DNA of 64,000 bases from Gammaproteobacteria bacterium (GCA_009692305.1 SHZK01000005.1:1-64000), one strand, 5' to 3'; shown: positions 18,181 through 28,930, numbered from the stretch's first letter. Notes: generated from the sequence alone by a model not told the origin. Made by a program: numbers and translations.

Positions 18181-19554
18181 ATGGGTTGGCAGGCGCGCTT
18201 TATTACAAGCATTTTGCTGCTACTGTGCGGCAGTGTCTGCACGGCTCAGCCCGCTGCAACCGCTGATTTGCTCGAACGGCTTGACGCCACCGAAGCCGGG
18301 CTGGAAATTCTGGAGACCCAATTCGGCCCCAGCGATCCCCGGCTGGCAGAAACGCTTGAGCAACTCGCCGATCGCTACATTGCACTGCTACAGTTCGATG
18401 CAGCTCACGCCGTACTCGATCGGGCCACCCAGATCTCTCGTCTCGCTGATGGCTTGTTTACGCCTCAGCAATTACCCCTCTTACAGAAGAAAATTGCCAA
18501 CTACGCCAATCGGGGTGATTGGTCGAATGCCAATACCCATGCTGAACATTTACTGTGGCTTTATCGCGGAAAAACCCCGCTGAGTGACGACCTGGTCGGT
18601 CAATTGCTGGGCTTGGCTCATTTGCATTTACGTGGTGTGGTGGAGGACGCACTGCAACAACAGTCTTATCATTTCAGGCAGGCATTGGAATCGAATCGAC
18701 TGGCCTTGCTGGTTGCTAACGCTGTCTGGGGCGAACAGGACTCGCGGGTAGTGGCGGTAATCTATCAGCTGTTGAAACAGCATCATTTGCAAAGCGTTGC
18801 GATTGAGCGGGGCGGCCAAACCGGTTATGCACTGCGGGAAATGGCACCAGGCACGCGCTGGGTATATGACAAGGATGCCATGCGCCGTGTGCATTACTTC
18901 GCGGGAATGGGCTTGCTGCAACAAATGCGGGCGGTGTTCAGCGCGCAGGCGGTACCTGATCGGGAAGCCGTGGCAATGGTAGACCTATACCTTGCTGACT
19001 GGCAGGTATTGTTTACCCGCAAGGAAGATGCGCTGGCCAATTATCTTTATGCCTATCAGGGTTTGCTGGAAGCCGGGGTTGCCTCCGAACTGGTCAATCG
19101 ATTTCTGGCTGTGCCGGAAGTTTTGCCAATAGCGGAATTTTTTGGGTCCATCGAGACCGCGCTGGCGGCAAGAACAAATGGCAGGCACACAGCCGCCGCA
19201 AATGCGACACAGGGTAACAGCTTGACGCTGCAATTTGCCGAGTGGTCTCATTCCTTTCCAAATGTGCAGGCGCCCGCAGGAGTCGCTCCCATGGTCGGGG
19301 AAGAAGCTGATTTCGCGCTGTTCTCATTTTACCTGTCTGGGCTCAACGAGGTCTCGCGCTGGATTAGCGGCAGCTTTCGCAAGGGCATTGGTGTCGCCGA
19401 GCGTATCGAAATACTGGAACTGCAAACGGGATCGCCTGATCCTGAAGCCGGTTTTTTCAACAAGTTGCACTCTCTACGCTTTCGCCCGTCAATGCAGGAT
19501 GGCATGCCCACGGCAACGTCCGGAACGATTAGATATATAGTGGCAAACTATTGA
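18181..19554 (+). CDS. Secreted helical-repeat protein with TonB-like C-terminus
   Basis: 457 residues from ATG 18181, chosen because it opens directly into a signal peptide (FITSILLLLCGSVCTAQ). An upstream in-frame start at 18133 would bury that signal. The middle consists of TPR-like helices (LEQLADRYIALLQFDAAHAV; HAEHLLWLYRGKTPL). The last 25 residues (FRPSMQDGMPTATSGTIRY) resemble the beta-strand end of TonB C-terminal domains. The function is unknown, probably as a periplasmic scaffold. Confidence 0.7.
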   Translation: MGWQARFITSILLLLCGSVCTAQPAATADLLERLDATEAGLEILETQFGPSDPRLAETLEQLADRYIALLQFDAAHAVLDRATQISRLADGLFTPQQLPLLQKKIANYANRGDWSNANTHAEHLLWLYRGKTPLSDDLVGQLLGLAHLHLRGVVEDALQQQSYHFRQALESNRLALLVANAVWGEQDSRVVAVIYQLLKQHHLQSVAIERGGQTGYALREMAPGTRWVYDKDAMRRVHYFAGMGLLQQMRAVFSAQAVPDREAVAMVDLYLADWQVLFTRKEDALANYLYAYQGLLEAGVASELVNRFLAVPEVLPIAEFFGSIETALAARTNGRHTAAANATQGNSLTLQFAEWSHSFPNVQAPAGVAPMVGEEADFALFSFYLSGLNEVSRWISGSFRKGIGVAERIEILELQTGSPDPEAGFFNKLHSLRFRPSMQDGMPTATSGTIRYIVANY

Positions 19555-19737
19555 ATCAATGCAGTTGCGAGATGTGCATCCTGATTTGCAGATATATTCG
19601 CGACCGTCTCTAAAGCTTTGCAGCGGCTTTGCCGAATCATTAAATAGATGCAGAAATTCTTTCACCCAACTACAGGAGGACAAGCAAGGTTAAAAGCCCA
19701 TTCAACGAATTTTGATTCTTAAGGAACTTCCCGAATT

Positions 19738-21153
19738 ATGAGCGAAGTAAAACTTGTCAAAAGCTCGATAGAAAGCATTGCCTCCTCTCAACCCATTTTT
19801 TATGTTCTGGACACCAACGTCCTCATTCACGACCCAACCTCTATACTGAATTTTCACGAACATCACGTCGTCATTCCCATTACCGTCCTCGAAGAACTGG
19901 ATTCACTCAAGAGTGGTCGGCAGTCCATCGCGGCGGATTGTCGCCAGGCGATTCGCGAACTGGATAAGTTGCTGGGACGCGCGAGCCCGGATGCCGTAGA
20001 AGCAGGGGTAAGCATACCGCGCCAACATGGAACTGGTGGTTCCGGTACCTTGTCAGTATTGATGACGGAAATGCCTGATAATCTGGTGATGCTGCCAACT
20101 CATTTAAATGACAACAAGATTCTTAATGATGCTGGCTTCCTGAAACACAAGTACCCGGATCGGCGTGTCGTGCTGGTTACGAAAGATATAAATGTCCGGC
20201 TGAAGGCAAGAGGTTGTGGCATCGAATCCCAGGACTATCACAGCGATCAGCTGCTTAGCGATATCGAACAACTGAACAAGGGTTATCTGGAATACGCCGG
20301 ATCATTCTGGTCTCGAATCGAAAATGTGGAAACAAGCCAGCATAATGGTCGTACTCTGCATCGTGTGGCACGTGCCGTGTTCGGGGAAGAGGTATACCCG
20401 AATCAATTCATCACCGATGAGAGCGGATTTTTGGCGCGAATAATCAAGCTGGATAACGACTCGGTTACGTTGTTGGACCTCAATCTGGCAAAATTGCTGG
20501 ATACTGAAACGTGGGGATTAAAACCTCGTGATGTCTATCAAGCGATGGCAATGAATTTGCTTATGGACCCTGATGTGCATCTGGTCAATTTGTCCGGTTC
20601 CGCCGGTTCCGGCAAAACCATACTGGCATTGGCTGCCGCCATTGAGCAGACTGTGCCTACGAAAATTTATCGCCGCATTATAGTTACGCGCAGCACTCAG
20701 GCTCTGGATGAAGACATTGGCTTCCTGCCAGGCACGGAAGCTGAAAAGATGGAGCCATGGTTGGGTGCCATCACGGATAATCTGGAAGCCCTGCACTGGG
20801 ATGATGAGAACTGTAGCAGTAGCGTTGAGTATGTGTTGAACAAGGTGCCACTGATGTTCAAATCGTTGAACTACATCCGCGGCCGCTCGTTCCAGAGTAG
20901 TCTTATTATCATCGACGAAACCCAGAATTTGACCCCACATCAGGTGAAGACCATCGTCACGCGTGCGGGCAATGGTTCCAAGGTTGTCTGTCTCGGTAAT
21001 CTGGCGCAGATCGATACGCCTTATCTGACGCCGATCAGTTCAGGGTTAACTTACCTCACAGAACGATTCAAGACCTTTGCTGGCGGGGGGAATATTTTGT
21101 TGCAAGGTGTGCCACGTTCGGCATTGGCGAAGTTTGCAGAGGAGCATTTGTAA
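19738..21153 (+). CDS. PIN-PhoH family ATPase (PhoH2/YlaK-like)
   Basis: 471 residues with two domains. The N-terminal PIN nuclease-like domain (VLDTNVLIHDP near residue 25; PITVLEELDSLK; VTKDINVRLKA) is joined to a C-terminal PhoH ATPase with Walker A SGSAGSGKT, Walker B SLIIIDETQNL and the arginine-bearing PhoH end. PIN-PhoH fusions act as RNA helicase/nuclease in characterised actinobacterial homologues; that role is assumed here. All key acidic residues of the PIN start are present. The gene stands alone, converging on cysE. Confidence 0.95.
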   Translation: MSEVKLVKSSIESIASSQPIFYVLDTNVLIHDPTSILNFHEHHVVIPITVLEELDSLKSGRQSIAADCRQAIRELDKLLGRASPDAVEAGVSIPRQHGTGGSGTLSVLMTEMPDNLVMLPTHLNDNKILNDAGFLKHKYPDRRVVLVTKDINVRLKARGCGIESQDYHSDQLLSDIEQLNKGYLEYAGSFWSRIENVETSQHNGRTLHRVARAVFGEEVYPNQFITDESGFLARIIKLDNDSVTLLDLNLAKLLDTETWGLKPRDVYQAMAMNLLMDPDVHLVNLSGSAGSGKTILALAAAIEQTVPTKIYRRIIVTRSTQALDEDIGFLPGTEAEKMEPWLGAITDNLEALHWDDENCSSSVEYVLNKVPLMFKSLNYIRGRSFQSSLIIIDETQNLTPHQVKTIVTRAGNGSKVVCLGNLAQIDTPYLTPISSGLTYLTERFKTFAGGGNILLQGVPRSALAKFAEEHL

Positions 21154-21312
21154 AGTCTGAAGCAAAATAAAACGAGGTAATACGAGACAGTGATGGTCGG
21201 TGCGCGCCAGTAAAGCATTGCGGGGCCCGTCTTTAATTCATTCCTGCAGTTCCCACCATTTACTGCAAGATTTGCAGCAAATGAGATTGCATTTACTGGT
21301 TGCATCAAAAAA

Positions 21313-22104
21313 CTATTTTGCTGCCTCATCGATCAGGATATTTTGCTCCATCGTCTCAGCCGGTGTGCCTTTGCCGGGTTTGCCGACAGGCCGCGCCGGA
21401 ACTCCGACGACCGTAGTATGCGGATCGACATTATTCAAGACGACGCTGCCTGCGCCAATCTTTGCACATTCCCCGATCACGATATTGCCCAGCACCTTCG
21501 CGCCGCTGGAGATCAGCACGCCGGAGCGAATCTTTGGATGCCGATCGCCTTTCTCATTGCCGGTCCCGCCGAGCGTTACCTGTTGCATGATGGACACATT
21601 GTCATCAATCACAGTGGTCTCACCGATAACAATGCCGGTGGCATGATCGAACATGATGCCGCGGCCCATGACGCAGGCCGGATGTATGTCCACGGCAAAC
21701 ACTTCCGAGTTTCTGCTCTGGATGAACAGTGCCAGATCGCGACGATTATTGGTCCATAAAAAATGGGCGAGACGGTGTACCTGAATGGACTGGAACCCCT
21801 TCAGGTACAGAATGACAGGCAAGTATGAACTAATAGCAGCATCGCGATCATATACAGCTTTCATGTCGCAAGCTGCGTATTCGATCATGGCGGGAGAGGC
21901 GACAAATGCCTTGTCGAACAATTCGCGCACAGTGACTACCGGCATTACATCATCTGACAGTTTGGTGGCCAGAATAAAACTGAGCGCGGCTTCCAGACTG
22001 TCGTGATTGAGGATGCAGGCATACACATAGGATGCCAATAATGGTTCGTTTTGGATGACCTGTTGTGCTTCAGCACGCAGTTGAGTCCAGAGTTGTTCGC
22101 TCAT
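21313..22104 (-). CDS. cysE: Serine O-acetyltransferase
   Basis: A 263-residue enzyme of cysteine biosynthesis making O-acetylserine from serine and acetyl-CoA. It has an N-terminal helical SATase domain (LASYVYACILNHDSLEAALS) and a left-handed beta-helix with the catalytic motif DIHPACVMGRGIMFDHATG. Hexapeptide turns follow (VLISSGAKVLGNIVIGE) and the tail VGVPARPVG. The length is normal. It lies downstream of the truncated mshM-like gene on the same strand but has its own start (ATG 22104). Confidence 0.96.
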   Translation of the reverse strand: MSEQLWTQLRAEAQQVIQNEPLLASYVYACILNHDSLEAALSFILATKLSDDVMPVVTVRELFDKAFVASPAMIEYAACDMKAVYDRDAAISSYLPVILYLKGFQSIQVHRLAHFLWTNNRRDLALFIQSRNSEVFAVDIHPACVMGRGIMFDHATGIVIGETTVIDDNVSIMQQVTLGGTGNEKGDRHPKIRSGVLISSGAKVLGNIVIGECAKIGAGSVVLNNVDPHTTVVGVPARPVGKPGKGTPAETMEQNILIDEAAK

Positions 22105-22191
22105 TGTCGAATCCTGCTACAGACAAATAGAATTGGGTGATTATAAAGACTCGCTGTTGGTATACAAGGCACGGCGGAGGGGGCACCGCGA

Positions 22192-22881
22192 CTATGATTC
22201 GTCACCAAACAGGCGCTGGGCAAAGGCAGTGTTTTGCCGAGCCGACTCGGTATCTTCAATTGCGCGTTTCACATGGCTTTCAGAAATGCTGTGGTCGTCT
22301 TTTCCATATGCAGCCATTAATGCTTTGTGTGCCAGAATATTTATCATGCGCGGTACACCTTTGCTGCTGTGGAAAATCAGGTTGATTGCCGGTTTGGAAA
22401 ACATGTGAGCACCACTGTGTCCGGCCTTGGCAAGTCGATGCGCAATGTACGCTTCAGTGCCAATCAGGTCCAGAGCAGGCAATACAAATGCAAACGACAA
22501 TCGCTTGCCTAGTTGTCGCAAAGACGGACGCTGCAATAACAGGTCAAGTTCTGGCTGGCCAAACAAAACCACCTGCAAATATTTTGCTTCATCAGTATCC
22601 ATTGATGTCAGGAGTTGCACGGCTGCCATTGCTTCTTCCGGCATTGCCTGGGCTTCATCGATTAACAGAGTCACCTGCTTGCCTTCAAGATGGAGTCTTA
22701 CCAGTTCGGCGGGAATCGTTTTGAGCAACTCGTAGTAGCTCGCATCGGGTCGCTCCGCCAACTCAATTTCTTCCGCGATGGCATGCATGATGCCTTCTTC
22801 GTCCAGAATTGGATGGGGAATGTAAGCAGTAACATAGCGGTTCTTGTGGGTGGCCAGTGCGCTCAGCACCTTGCGACACAA
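22192..22881 (-). pseudogene. mshM: Truncated MshM/ExeA-like AAA ATPase lacking Walker A
   Basis: The 229 residues match MshM/ExeA ATPases from just after the P-loop onward. They open with LCRKVLSALATHKNRY, which in full-length relatives directly follows the G-E-V-G-T-G-K-T Walker A. The Walker B (TLLIDEAQAMPEEAM), the sensor region (LQVVLFGQPELD) and the C-terminal lid are present. About 50-60 N-terminal residues, including the nucleotide-binding loop, are missing. Directly upstream on the same strand is the 3' end of the histidine kinase pseudogene, overlapping by 19 bases. A deletion has therefore joined the two, and the remaining protein cannot hydrolyse ATP. MshM works in MSHA-type pilus assembly; no other msh gene is in view. 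Confidence 0.8.
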
Positions 22882-25770
22882 CGAAATGCCACCGATTTTG
22901 TTGAAGGGTTGTTGCCACTATTATAGGGATACACGACTTCCAGCTGGACTTCGATGCTGAGCGCAGCTACGTCCTGGTGGTTTCCGGTTGTACTGTCGTC
23001 CTCGCCAACCTCCCATTCAGACAGCGCATTTCTCAACTCGGAATTGATTGCTGAGTCTGTGAACAGAGTTGCTATGTCCTTGTTCAGCAAGACTTCGCGT
23101 GCAGTTCCCAGCAGGTCGGCAGCCCGTTCATTGACGCTGAATATACGCCCTGGTAGTTCGATTGCGATAAACCCTGCTTCAATAGTCTCAAGCACTTGTT
23201 GCAAGCGAAAACGGGAGCTGCGCAACTCCATATCAGCGGTCGCATAGTTTTCAATCTGTGAGCGCATGTGCGCATTATCTTCGTTTACCCGATGCGGCAG
23301 GCTCAGGCGCGCTTGATTCTCGACGCGAGAGCGCAACTCTTCATTGTGAAAGGGTTTCGCTAGGTAGTCATTGGCCCCTGTTTGAAAGCCAAGGGTGAGG
23401 TCTTCCAGGTGATTCTGCGCGGTGACGAGGATGATGGGCAATTCAATCTGTGAGTATTTTTGCCGCAATTTTTGGCAAACCTCATAACCGTTCAGACCGA
23501 GCATCATCAAGTCCAATAGCACGAGATCAGGCTTGCTCTCTTCGATAATAGTAAGCGCATCCAGGCCGTTGGAGCATTTGATAACATTGTATTCATCGAG
23601 TTGTTGGCCCATGACGACACGGTTAATTTCATCATCATCCACTATCAGAATGGTAGTTTCCTGTTCACTGCGCAGTTTCAATAGTTGTTCTTTCTTGTTC
23701 GCTTGCACCAGATAGTCGGCCCGCCGAATCATCTTCTTGTGAATGTCAGTCGACTTGATGGCGCGAGTCTGGTCAAGTGAAACGCGCAAATTAAAACTAA
23801 AGGTTGAACCGAGATCCAATTCGCTCTCTACGTGAAGCTCGCTTCGATGCATCTCGACCATGCGCTTGGCCAACGGCAATCCGAGGCCGATGCCGGAGGC
23901 ATTCAAATACTGGGATGGTAATTTTTCAAAGATTTTGAAAATAGTCTCGTGGTCAGTTTTGTGAATTTCAATTCCAGTATCACGCACCCTGACGTTGACG
24001 TTGTAGTCTGATGTCAGAGATGCATAGATCACTACCTCGCCATAGTGGGTAAATTTGATGGCATTGGAAGTGAGGTTGACAAGGATTTGCCGCAGTCGAT
24101 CTTCATCTCCTGCGACCATCGGCAAATCTGGATCAATCTCTGCGCGCAGATCCAGATTTTGTCGCCGATCAAGGTTTTGCATATAGCAATTACGAGAGTC
24201 ACCAATGTGTTCAGATCGACTGGCTTGAATTTGACATAAGTGGCGCCTTCCCGGGCAGCCGAAAAATCGAGCAGATCGTTTACCAGTTTCGTGAGGCGAT
24301 CGCCACTGGCCTGGATCAGTTCGAGATTTTGGGTAACGAGACCGATGTTCTGGTTGTCACTGCGAAATTCAGCGAGTGCTGCTTCCGCCAGTCCGTTGAT
24401 GCCATAAAGTGGCGTGCGCAATTCGTGGGTAACGTTGGCCAGCAAATCGTCCTTGATTTGTTCGCTGCGCACAAGATTGGTAATGGCCTGCAGTTGGGCG
24501 CGTCTTCTTTTTCCTGCTTGATCTGGTTGTAACGAAACGAGAGGCTCAATGACAGCAATAGTGCCTGCACTATCAGACTTACGTTGTATGCGCTCGCGGT
24601 GAAAGCATTATTCGGAAATGCCGGCCACAATTGCTGCAACATCATGATAATGGTACCGACGAGGAAAACCCCCATTGCTGCCATGTGCACCACAGCGGTG
24701 GCATTGCCGCGCCTGATGGCATCAAGATTGTTGTAGAAGGCCAGTGGAATCGACAGAATCAGGAAGAAGATAAAAGGGTATTGAAAGACTTTTTCATTCG
24801 GGACCAATGCCAGCATCACAACCAAGCCAAAACACAGCAGAATGATTTTTAACAACCTGTCCAGTTTCAGGTTGTTCTCCCAGATGCGCAGGAGGGAGCG
24901 CTGGAACAGCAATGCCGTGATCACAAGCAATGGATATATTTCTCGCTCCAGCATATCTACCCACCAACTGGTGCTATGCATTTCATCCAGCAGATAGCGC
25001 AGATGTTTCGAGTCGAGAAACAGGAAACTTGTCTGGGTTGCGATGGTAAGAACGTAGAAAAGATAACTGTTTTCGCGAATGGAGAAAATCAGGAACAAGT
25101 TGAAGAATAGAAGTGCAAACAAAATGCCGTACTGCAGATTTAGTCTGCCGTTTGCCGCCATCTCCGCCATCCAAAAGCTGTCTTCCTGCCACAACGTGAG
25201 TGGTAATCGCAAAGGTCTCGCGCTGGTCACACGCAAATAGATTTCGTCGCCAAAACTTGGATACACTCGCAGCGCAAAACCGCGATTCAAGGTTTTTATT
25301 TCCAGTGTGGCCGTCTGGGTGCCAATGATCAACTGTTAGGCCACATTACGATTACTGTCAACCACATACAACTCGATGCCGCCACGAATCAGGTCTGAGA
25401 CAAGCTTGGGCGGGCCGAACTCCAGAATGCGGGTGGAAGTGGCGTCGACGCCGGACCAGTCCAGACTGAAGCGCAACCAGTACGCAGCACTGGTTAAGCC
25501 AAAATGGACGATGTTATTGCGATGGGGTATAAAATTAACATTGAAATTCGGTGCCAATATGTCTGTCACTGAGAGCAGCTCAGAGCTGTCTTCGTAGTAT
25601 TCGATATTCCCGGCAATGGCGATTTGCGGCTGGTCGTCAGTAATGACAATACGGGGGCTGCCGGGTGTTTGCCCGCAGCTGCTCTGCGCAACAGTAGCCG
25701 ACAGCAGACAGCACAAAGCGGTCAGCATGAGCTTCGAACAGACATCACGGAAGTTGAGTTGTGTGGACAA
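22863..25770 (-). pseudogene. 7TMR-DISM hybrid sensor histidine kinase, multiply disrupted
   Basis: Reading from 25770 down: signal peptide, 7TMR-DISMED2 sensor domain, then 7TM region (about 25200-24540), HisKA with VTHELRTPL (about 24410), HATPase with LVNLTSNAIKFT, receiver domain with LVLLDLMM and a PAS domain near the end. Lesions: in-frame TAA at 25336-25338 between NRNVA and QLIIGTQ; a missing base near 24495-24500 (homologous frame resumes at QLQAITN); another missing base at about 24178-24200 (resumes at QNLDRRQNLDL); a G1 box that reads DTGIEI instead of DTGIGI; and a 3' end fused to the mshM fragment. With so many independent lesions it is almost certainly non-functional, unless the assembly is poor here. 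Confidence 0.8.
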
Positions 25771-25892
25771 TGTCGGTCAGTTTCTTATGGTGCGTGGCAT
25801 TGCATATTAGGCGAACAACTGCGCTCCGATGCAATCGCAATGATTGGCTGATTCTAGCCCTTAGTTGCCGAATGAACAATCTGCCTGGCAGT

Positions 25893-25910
25893 GATTATTA
25901 GAGAATAATC
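25893..25910. repeat. Perfect inverted repeat in a divergent promoter region
   Basis: GATTATT-AGAG-AATAATC, 7-bp arms with a 4-base spacer, lies in the 258-base region between the kinase pseudogene (-) and the NTF2-like gene (+). It could be an operator for either; nothing else identifies the regulator. Confidence 0.4.
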
Positions 25911-26028
25911 CCAGAGAGATCAGACACATACACACTGTTCCCAAGGCCTGTAGTTTTATGCCTAGTTATGCCTTGGCAATCAGATTAAAATTCGGACCAT
26001 CACCTCAAGCACAGGACAGGTATCTCGA

Positions 26029-26961
26029 TTGCATATCACTCGCTGCAAACGCTATTTTTTCTGCATCGCTCTGGCTTTATTTCCGTTGGCTGCAAGCAGC
26101 CAGGAGAAGAGCCAATATCAGTATTGGCTGGAACTGGCCGCCGCCGAAGTCGCTTTCGTTGATCGTTCCGCCGAAATCGGAAGGGCACGCGCGTTTCTCG
26201 AATTCCTTGGGAAGGGTTCTGTAGTATTTCGCACCGGTGGTCCTTTAGATGCGCTGCAGTTATACAGTTCCGAGGAATTCCAGAGTAGTGCCAACGAAAT
26301 AAGTTGGAAGGCGCATTATATCGACGTGTCCCGAGCGGGAGATCTGGGGCTTTCTGCCGGACCATTGACTATCTTTAATGCGGAAGGAGTAGCTGATCGC
26401 AACGCTTTCGGTCATTTGATTTCAGTCTGGCGCAAGAACGCGGGCCGCTGGGAACTCATGGCCGATCTGGCCGTGCCCATCCCGGGATTTCTCAGCCTTG
26501 ATGTCGAGCCAAGCTTCGAGGATACATTGCCAGTACTCGCTGAAGCGGCGCATCCGGTAATGGCCATGGCAGAAACCAATACTCTGCAGAGCCTGATTGA
26601 AACTGACAATTTGTTTGGACGGGCGATCAATTTCCGCGGCGGGCAGCGCGCATTATTGCGTTATGGGCTGGACAATACTCGCGTATACCTGCCCGGTATG
26701 GCGCCGGCAGTTGGTGTTGAATCGGCCAGTCTGGTTTATGGTGCGTTTCTGGATGACAAACTGCTAACGACCAATCCGGTGAGCTTGAATTATGTGGGAG
26801 GTTATCTGTCGGAGTCGAAAGAGATGGGCTATACCTATGGCACCATGGCCACGACAGATAGCACCGCGGATTCAGGATTCCGCACCAATTACCTGCGCAT
26901 GTGGCGCTTTACGCCCGCTAATGAATGGAAGATAGCGGTAGAGGTGCTCAATCCAAACTAG
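26029..26961 (+). CDS. Secreted protein with two NTF2-like (DUF4440/SnoaL-type) domains
   Basis: 310 residues from a TTG at 26029 with GGACAGG just upstream. A signal peptide (YFFCIALALFPLAASSQ) is followed by two similar cystatin/NTF2-like domains. The first has AFLEFLGKGSVVFRTGG and AGDLGLSAGPLTIF; the second has LLRYGLDNTRVYLPG and MGYTYGTMATTDST. Each domain follows the usual order of helix, acid or His pocket, and strands ending W-x-L-x-x-D-x. The pocket suggests small-molecule binding; no catalytic set is identifiable. Confidence 0.75.
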   Translation: MHITRCKRYFFCIALALFPLAASSQEKSQYQYWLELAAAEVAFVDRSAEIGRARAFLEFLGKGSVVFRTGGPLDALQLYSSEEFQSSANEISWKAHYIDVSRAGDLGLSAGPLTIFNAEGVADRNAFGHLISVWRKNAGRWELMADLAVPIPGFLSLDVEPSFEDTLPVLAEAAHPVMAMAETNTLQSLIETDNLFGRAINFRGGQRALLRYGLDNTRVYLPGMAPAVGVESASLVYGAFLDDKLLTTNPVSLNYVGGYLSESKEMGYTYGTMATTDSTADSGFRTNYLRMWRFTPANEWKIAVEVLNPN

Positions 26962-26974
26962 GTCCTGGCTTGCA

Positions 26975-28921
26975 CTAGTTGTCAATTCTCACAGTACGCT
27001 CACCATAGAACGTCACCATACCAGCATTGTTTACTATTTCCAGTTTTAACCTGTGGCGTCCGTTAGGCAGGGTGTTTGTATCCAGCACATAATCTATGCC
27101 CAGCGCAGGCGCTTGCGGATCAGATCTGACCTGCATGACTGTCACTACATCTGGTCGACTGTTGCCGTAGTTCAATTGTGCAACCCTGGCATCGTCCACG
27201 TGCAGGTACACGGCGGCCACGCCGATGTCTTCGTTAAACGCCCAGCCAGCTATCGTCACACTGCCACTCACGGTGCTATTTGCAATGGGCGAGTCGAGCC
27301 AGGCCTGTAACGGAAACGGGCAGGGTCGATAGCGCGCAGGTGTCGAGTAAGAGCTGTCGGCATCACGCCAGGCGGAGTAGTAACTGAATCGTTTGGCGCC
27401 ACCAAAGAGTGACAATTCGCCCAGAAATTTAACCTGACTACTTAGGCGACAGAGTCGGTCCAACAGCACGAACTTGTCCGGAACTGTAAGCGTGCTGTCT
27501 TCGCTGATGAACAGCAGCGCTTGCTGCTCAACCTGGCGCAGTCCTGCTTCATCCGCTTGCCACAAACGTATTTGGGCAACGCGTCCATCGCGCACCGCTT
27601 TATCCTGATCGAGTGTATAGCTGCGCGGCGTGAGTCCGGCAAACTCGACCTGGGCGGCAGTATAGTAGTTGTCAGTGACAATTATTGGCGCGTCATTGGT
27701 AAAATTTGTGGCAATAACCGACCTTGTGTGACTGGCAAATTCATGCCAGCCCGCCATCTTGTTAGACAGTACGTTGGTACCCAGGATTGGTTGCAATTGT
27801 TGTTGCATTGCCTGTGAGCCAATTACCGTTAGCGCAATCAAAGTCCCGCAGAATCCAAGTACGGACACACTCAATACCAGTTTGCGCGCCGCTGCAGATT
27901 GCCAACGGTGCGCGCAATATTGGTAAATCTCGCGCAATGCGACGGGGACGAACACGAGCAGGGGCATGTAGCCGGACAGCGGCCAGTGTATCGACGTGCT
28001 GGTGGCATCAGTCCATGGTGCCAGGATCAAATAAGTGAGCAGATGCGTGAGCGCAAATATAATGAACAAAGCAGCTGTGCTGTTACCGCTGCGAGCGCGT
28101 TGCCACAGTGTCCACAGTACAAACAGGAATACACCGTACAGAAATGGAGTCACCAGAGCAGCTTGCTTGAACGGGTGTAGCAAGCCACTGGCCTGAAACG
28201 ACCATGGATGGCGCTCGACAAAATAAAAACTGGCGCTGCTCAACTCGTTGTTGAGATTGAACCACAATATCGGAATCAGGCCGATGCTTGCCACCAACAT
28301 GGCAAGCCACAGGCGCGGATTGCGCCATTGTGCGCGCGCTGGCTGATGCCAGCCAAGGAACAAAATTGCGGCAAGCGGATACAGGAAAAACCGATAGTGC
28401 GTGCTGAGTCCCAGTGCTACGAAGAAACCAGTCAGCATCCAGGATTTTATGCCATTGCTACGCAGAGCGCGCTCGAAGTAACCGAGTGCAAGCAAACCCA
28501 AGCACAGTAATGGGACATCTGGCACTGCCAGCAGACCGAGAAAACCGGCCAAGGGCAGGCACAATGTGAGAACTGCAGATTCCAGAGCTTGTTGCTGGTC
28601 GGTGATTGGCCGTGCCACCCAGTACACCAGGAATGGCAAACTGCTGCCCAGCAACAGGAATAGTGAGCGCGCTGCGAATGCGGGTTCAATGTTCAGCAGT
28701 GTAGTCAACGCAGAGCCAAGACCTATCAACAATGCTGTCATGAAAGGCAGATCGCTGTAGGCGAGGGCGGGATGGGTAGATGCTTGCCAGTAGAAGACTT
28801 CATCGCTATAGAGATCGAGCGAATAGGCCAGAATCAATTTAACGACAAGCAGCAGGCAGAAACCCATGGCAAAGACCCGCTTCACAGGTAAATCTGCAAC
28901 CAGTTGCATGGGTTTCTGCAA
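26975..28921 (-). CDS. GT39-type (PMT/ArnT-like) membrane glycosyltransferase
   Basis: 648 residues. The first periplasmic loop carries the GT-C catalytic Asp-Glu pair (D40-E41 in LYSDEVFYW), and ten or more hydrophobic helices follow to about residue 370. A soluble periplasmic part ends with an Ig-like C-terminal domain (SPIANSTVSGSVTIAGWAFN ... RHRLKLEIVNNAG). GT39 enzymes transfer sugars from polyprenyl-phosphate donors to lipid A, glycans or proteins; the acceptor is not predictable. It begins 9 bases after feoB and may ride on the feo transcript, an unexpected pairing. Confidence 0.85.
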   Translation of the reverse strand: MQKPMQLVADLPVKRVFAMGFCLLLVVKLILAYSLDLYSDEVFYWQASTHPALAYSDLPFMTALLIGLGSALTTLLNIEPAFAARSLFLLLGSSLPFLVYWVARPITDQQQALESAVLTLCLPLAGFLGLLAVPDVPLLCLGLLALGYFERALRSNGIKSWMLTGFFVALGLSTHYRFFLYPLAAILFLGWHQPARAQWRNPRLWLAMLVASIGLIPILWFNLNNELSSASFYFVERHPWSFQASGLLHPFKQAALVTPFLYGVFLFVLWTLWQRARSGNSTAALFIIFALTHLLTYLILAPWTDATSTSIHWPLSGYMPLLVFVPVALREIYQYCAHRWQSAAARKLVLSVSVLGFCGTLIALTVIGSQAMQQQLQPILGTNVLSNKMAGWHEFASHTRSVIATNFTNDAPIIVTDNYYTAAQVEFAGLTPRSYTLDQDKAVRDGRVAQIRLWQADEAGLRQVEQQALLFISEDSTLTVPDKFVLLDRLCRLSSQVKFLGELSLFGGAKRFSYYSAWRDADSSYSTPARYRPCPFPLQAWLDSPIANSTVSGSVTIAGWAFNEDIGVAAVYLHVDDARVAQLNYGNSRPDVVTVMQVRSDPQAPALGIDYVLDTNTLPNGRHRLKLEIVNNAGMVTFYGERTVRIDN

Positions 28922-28930
28922 GTGAAACTC

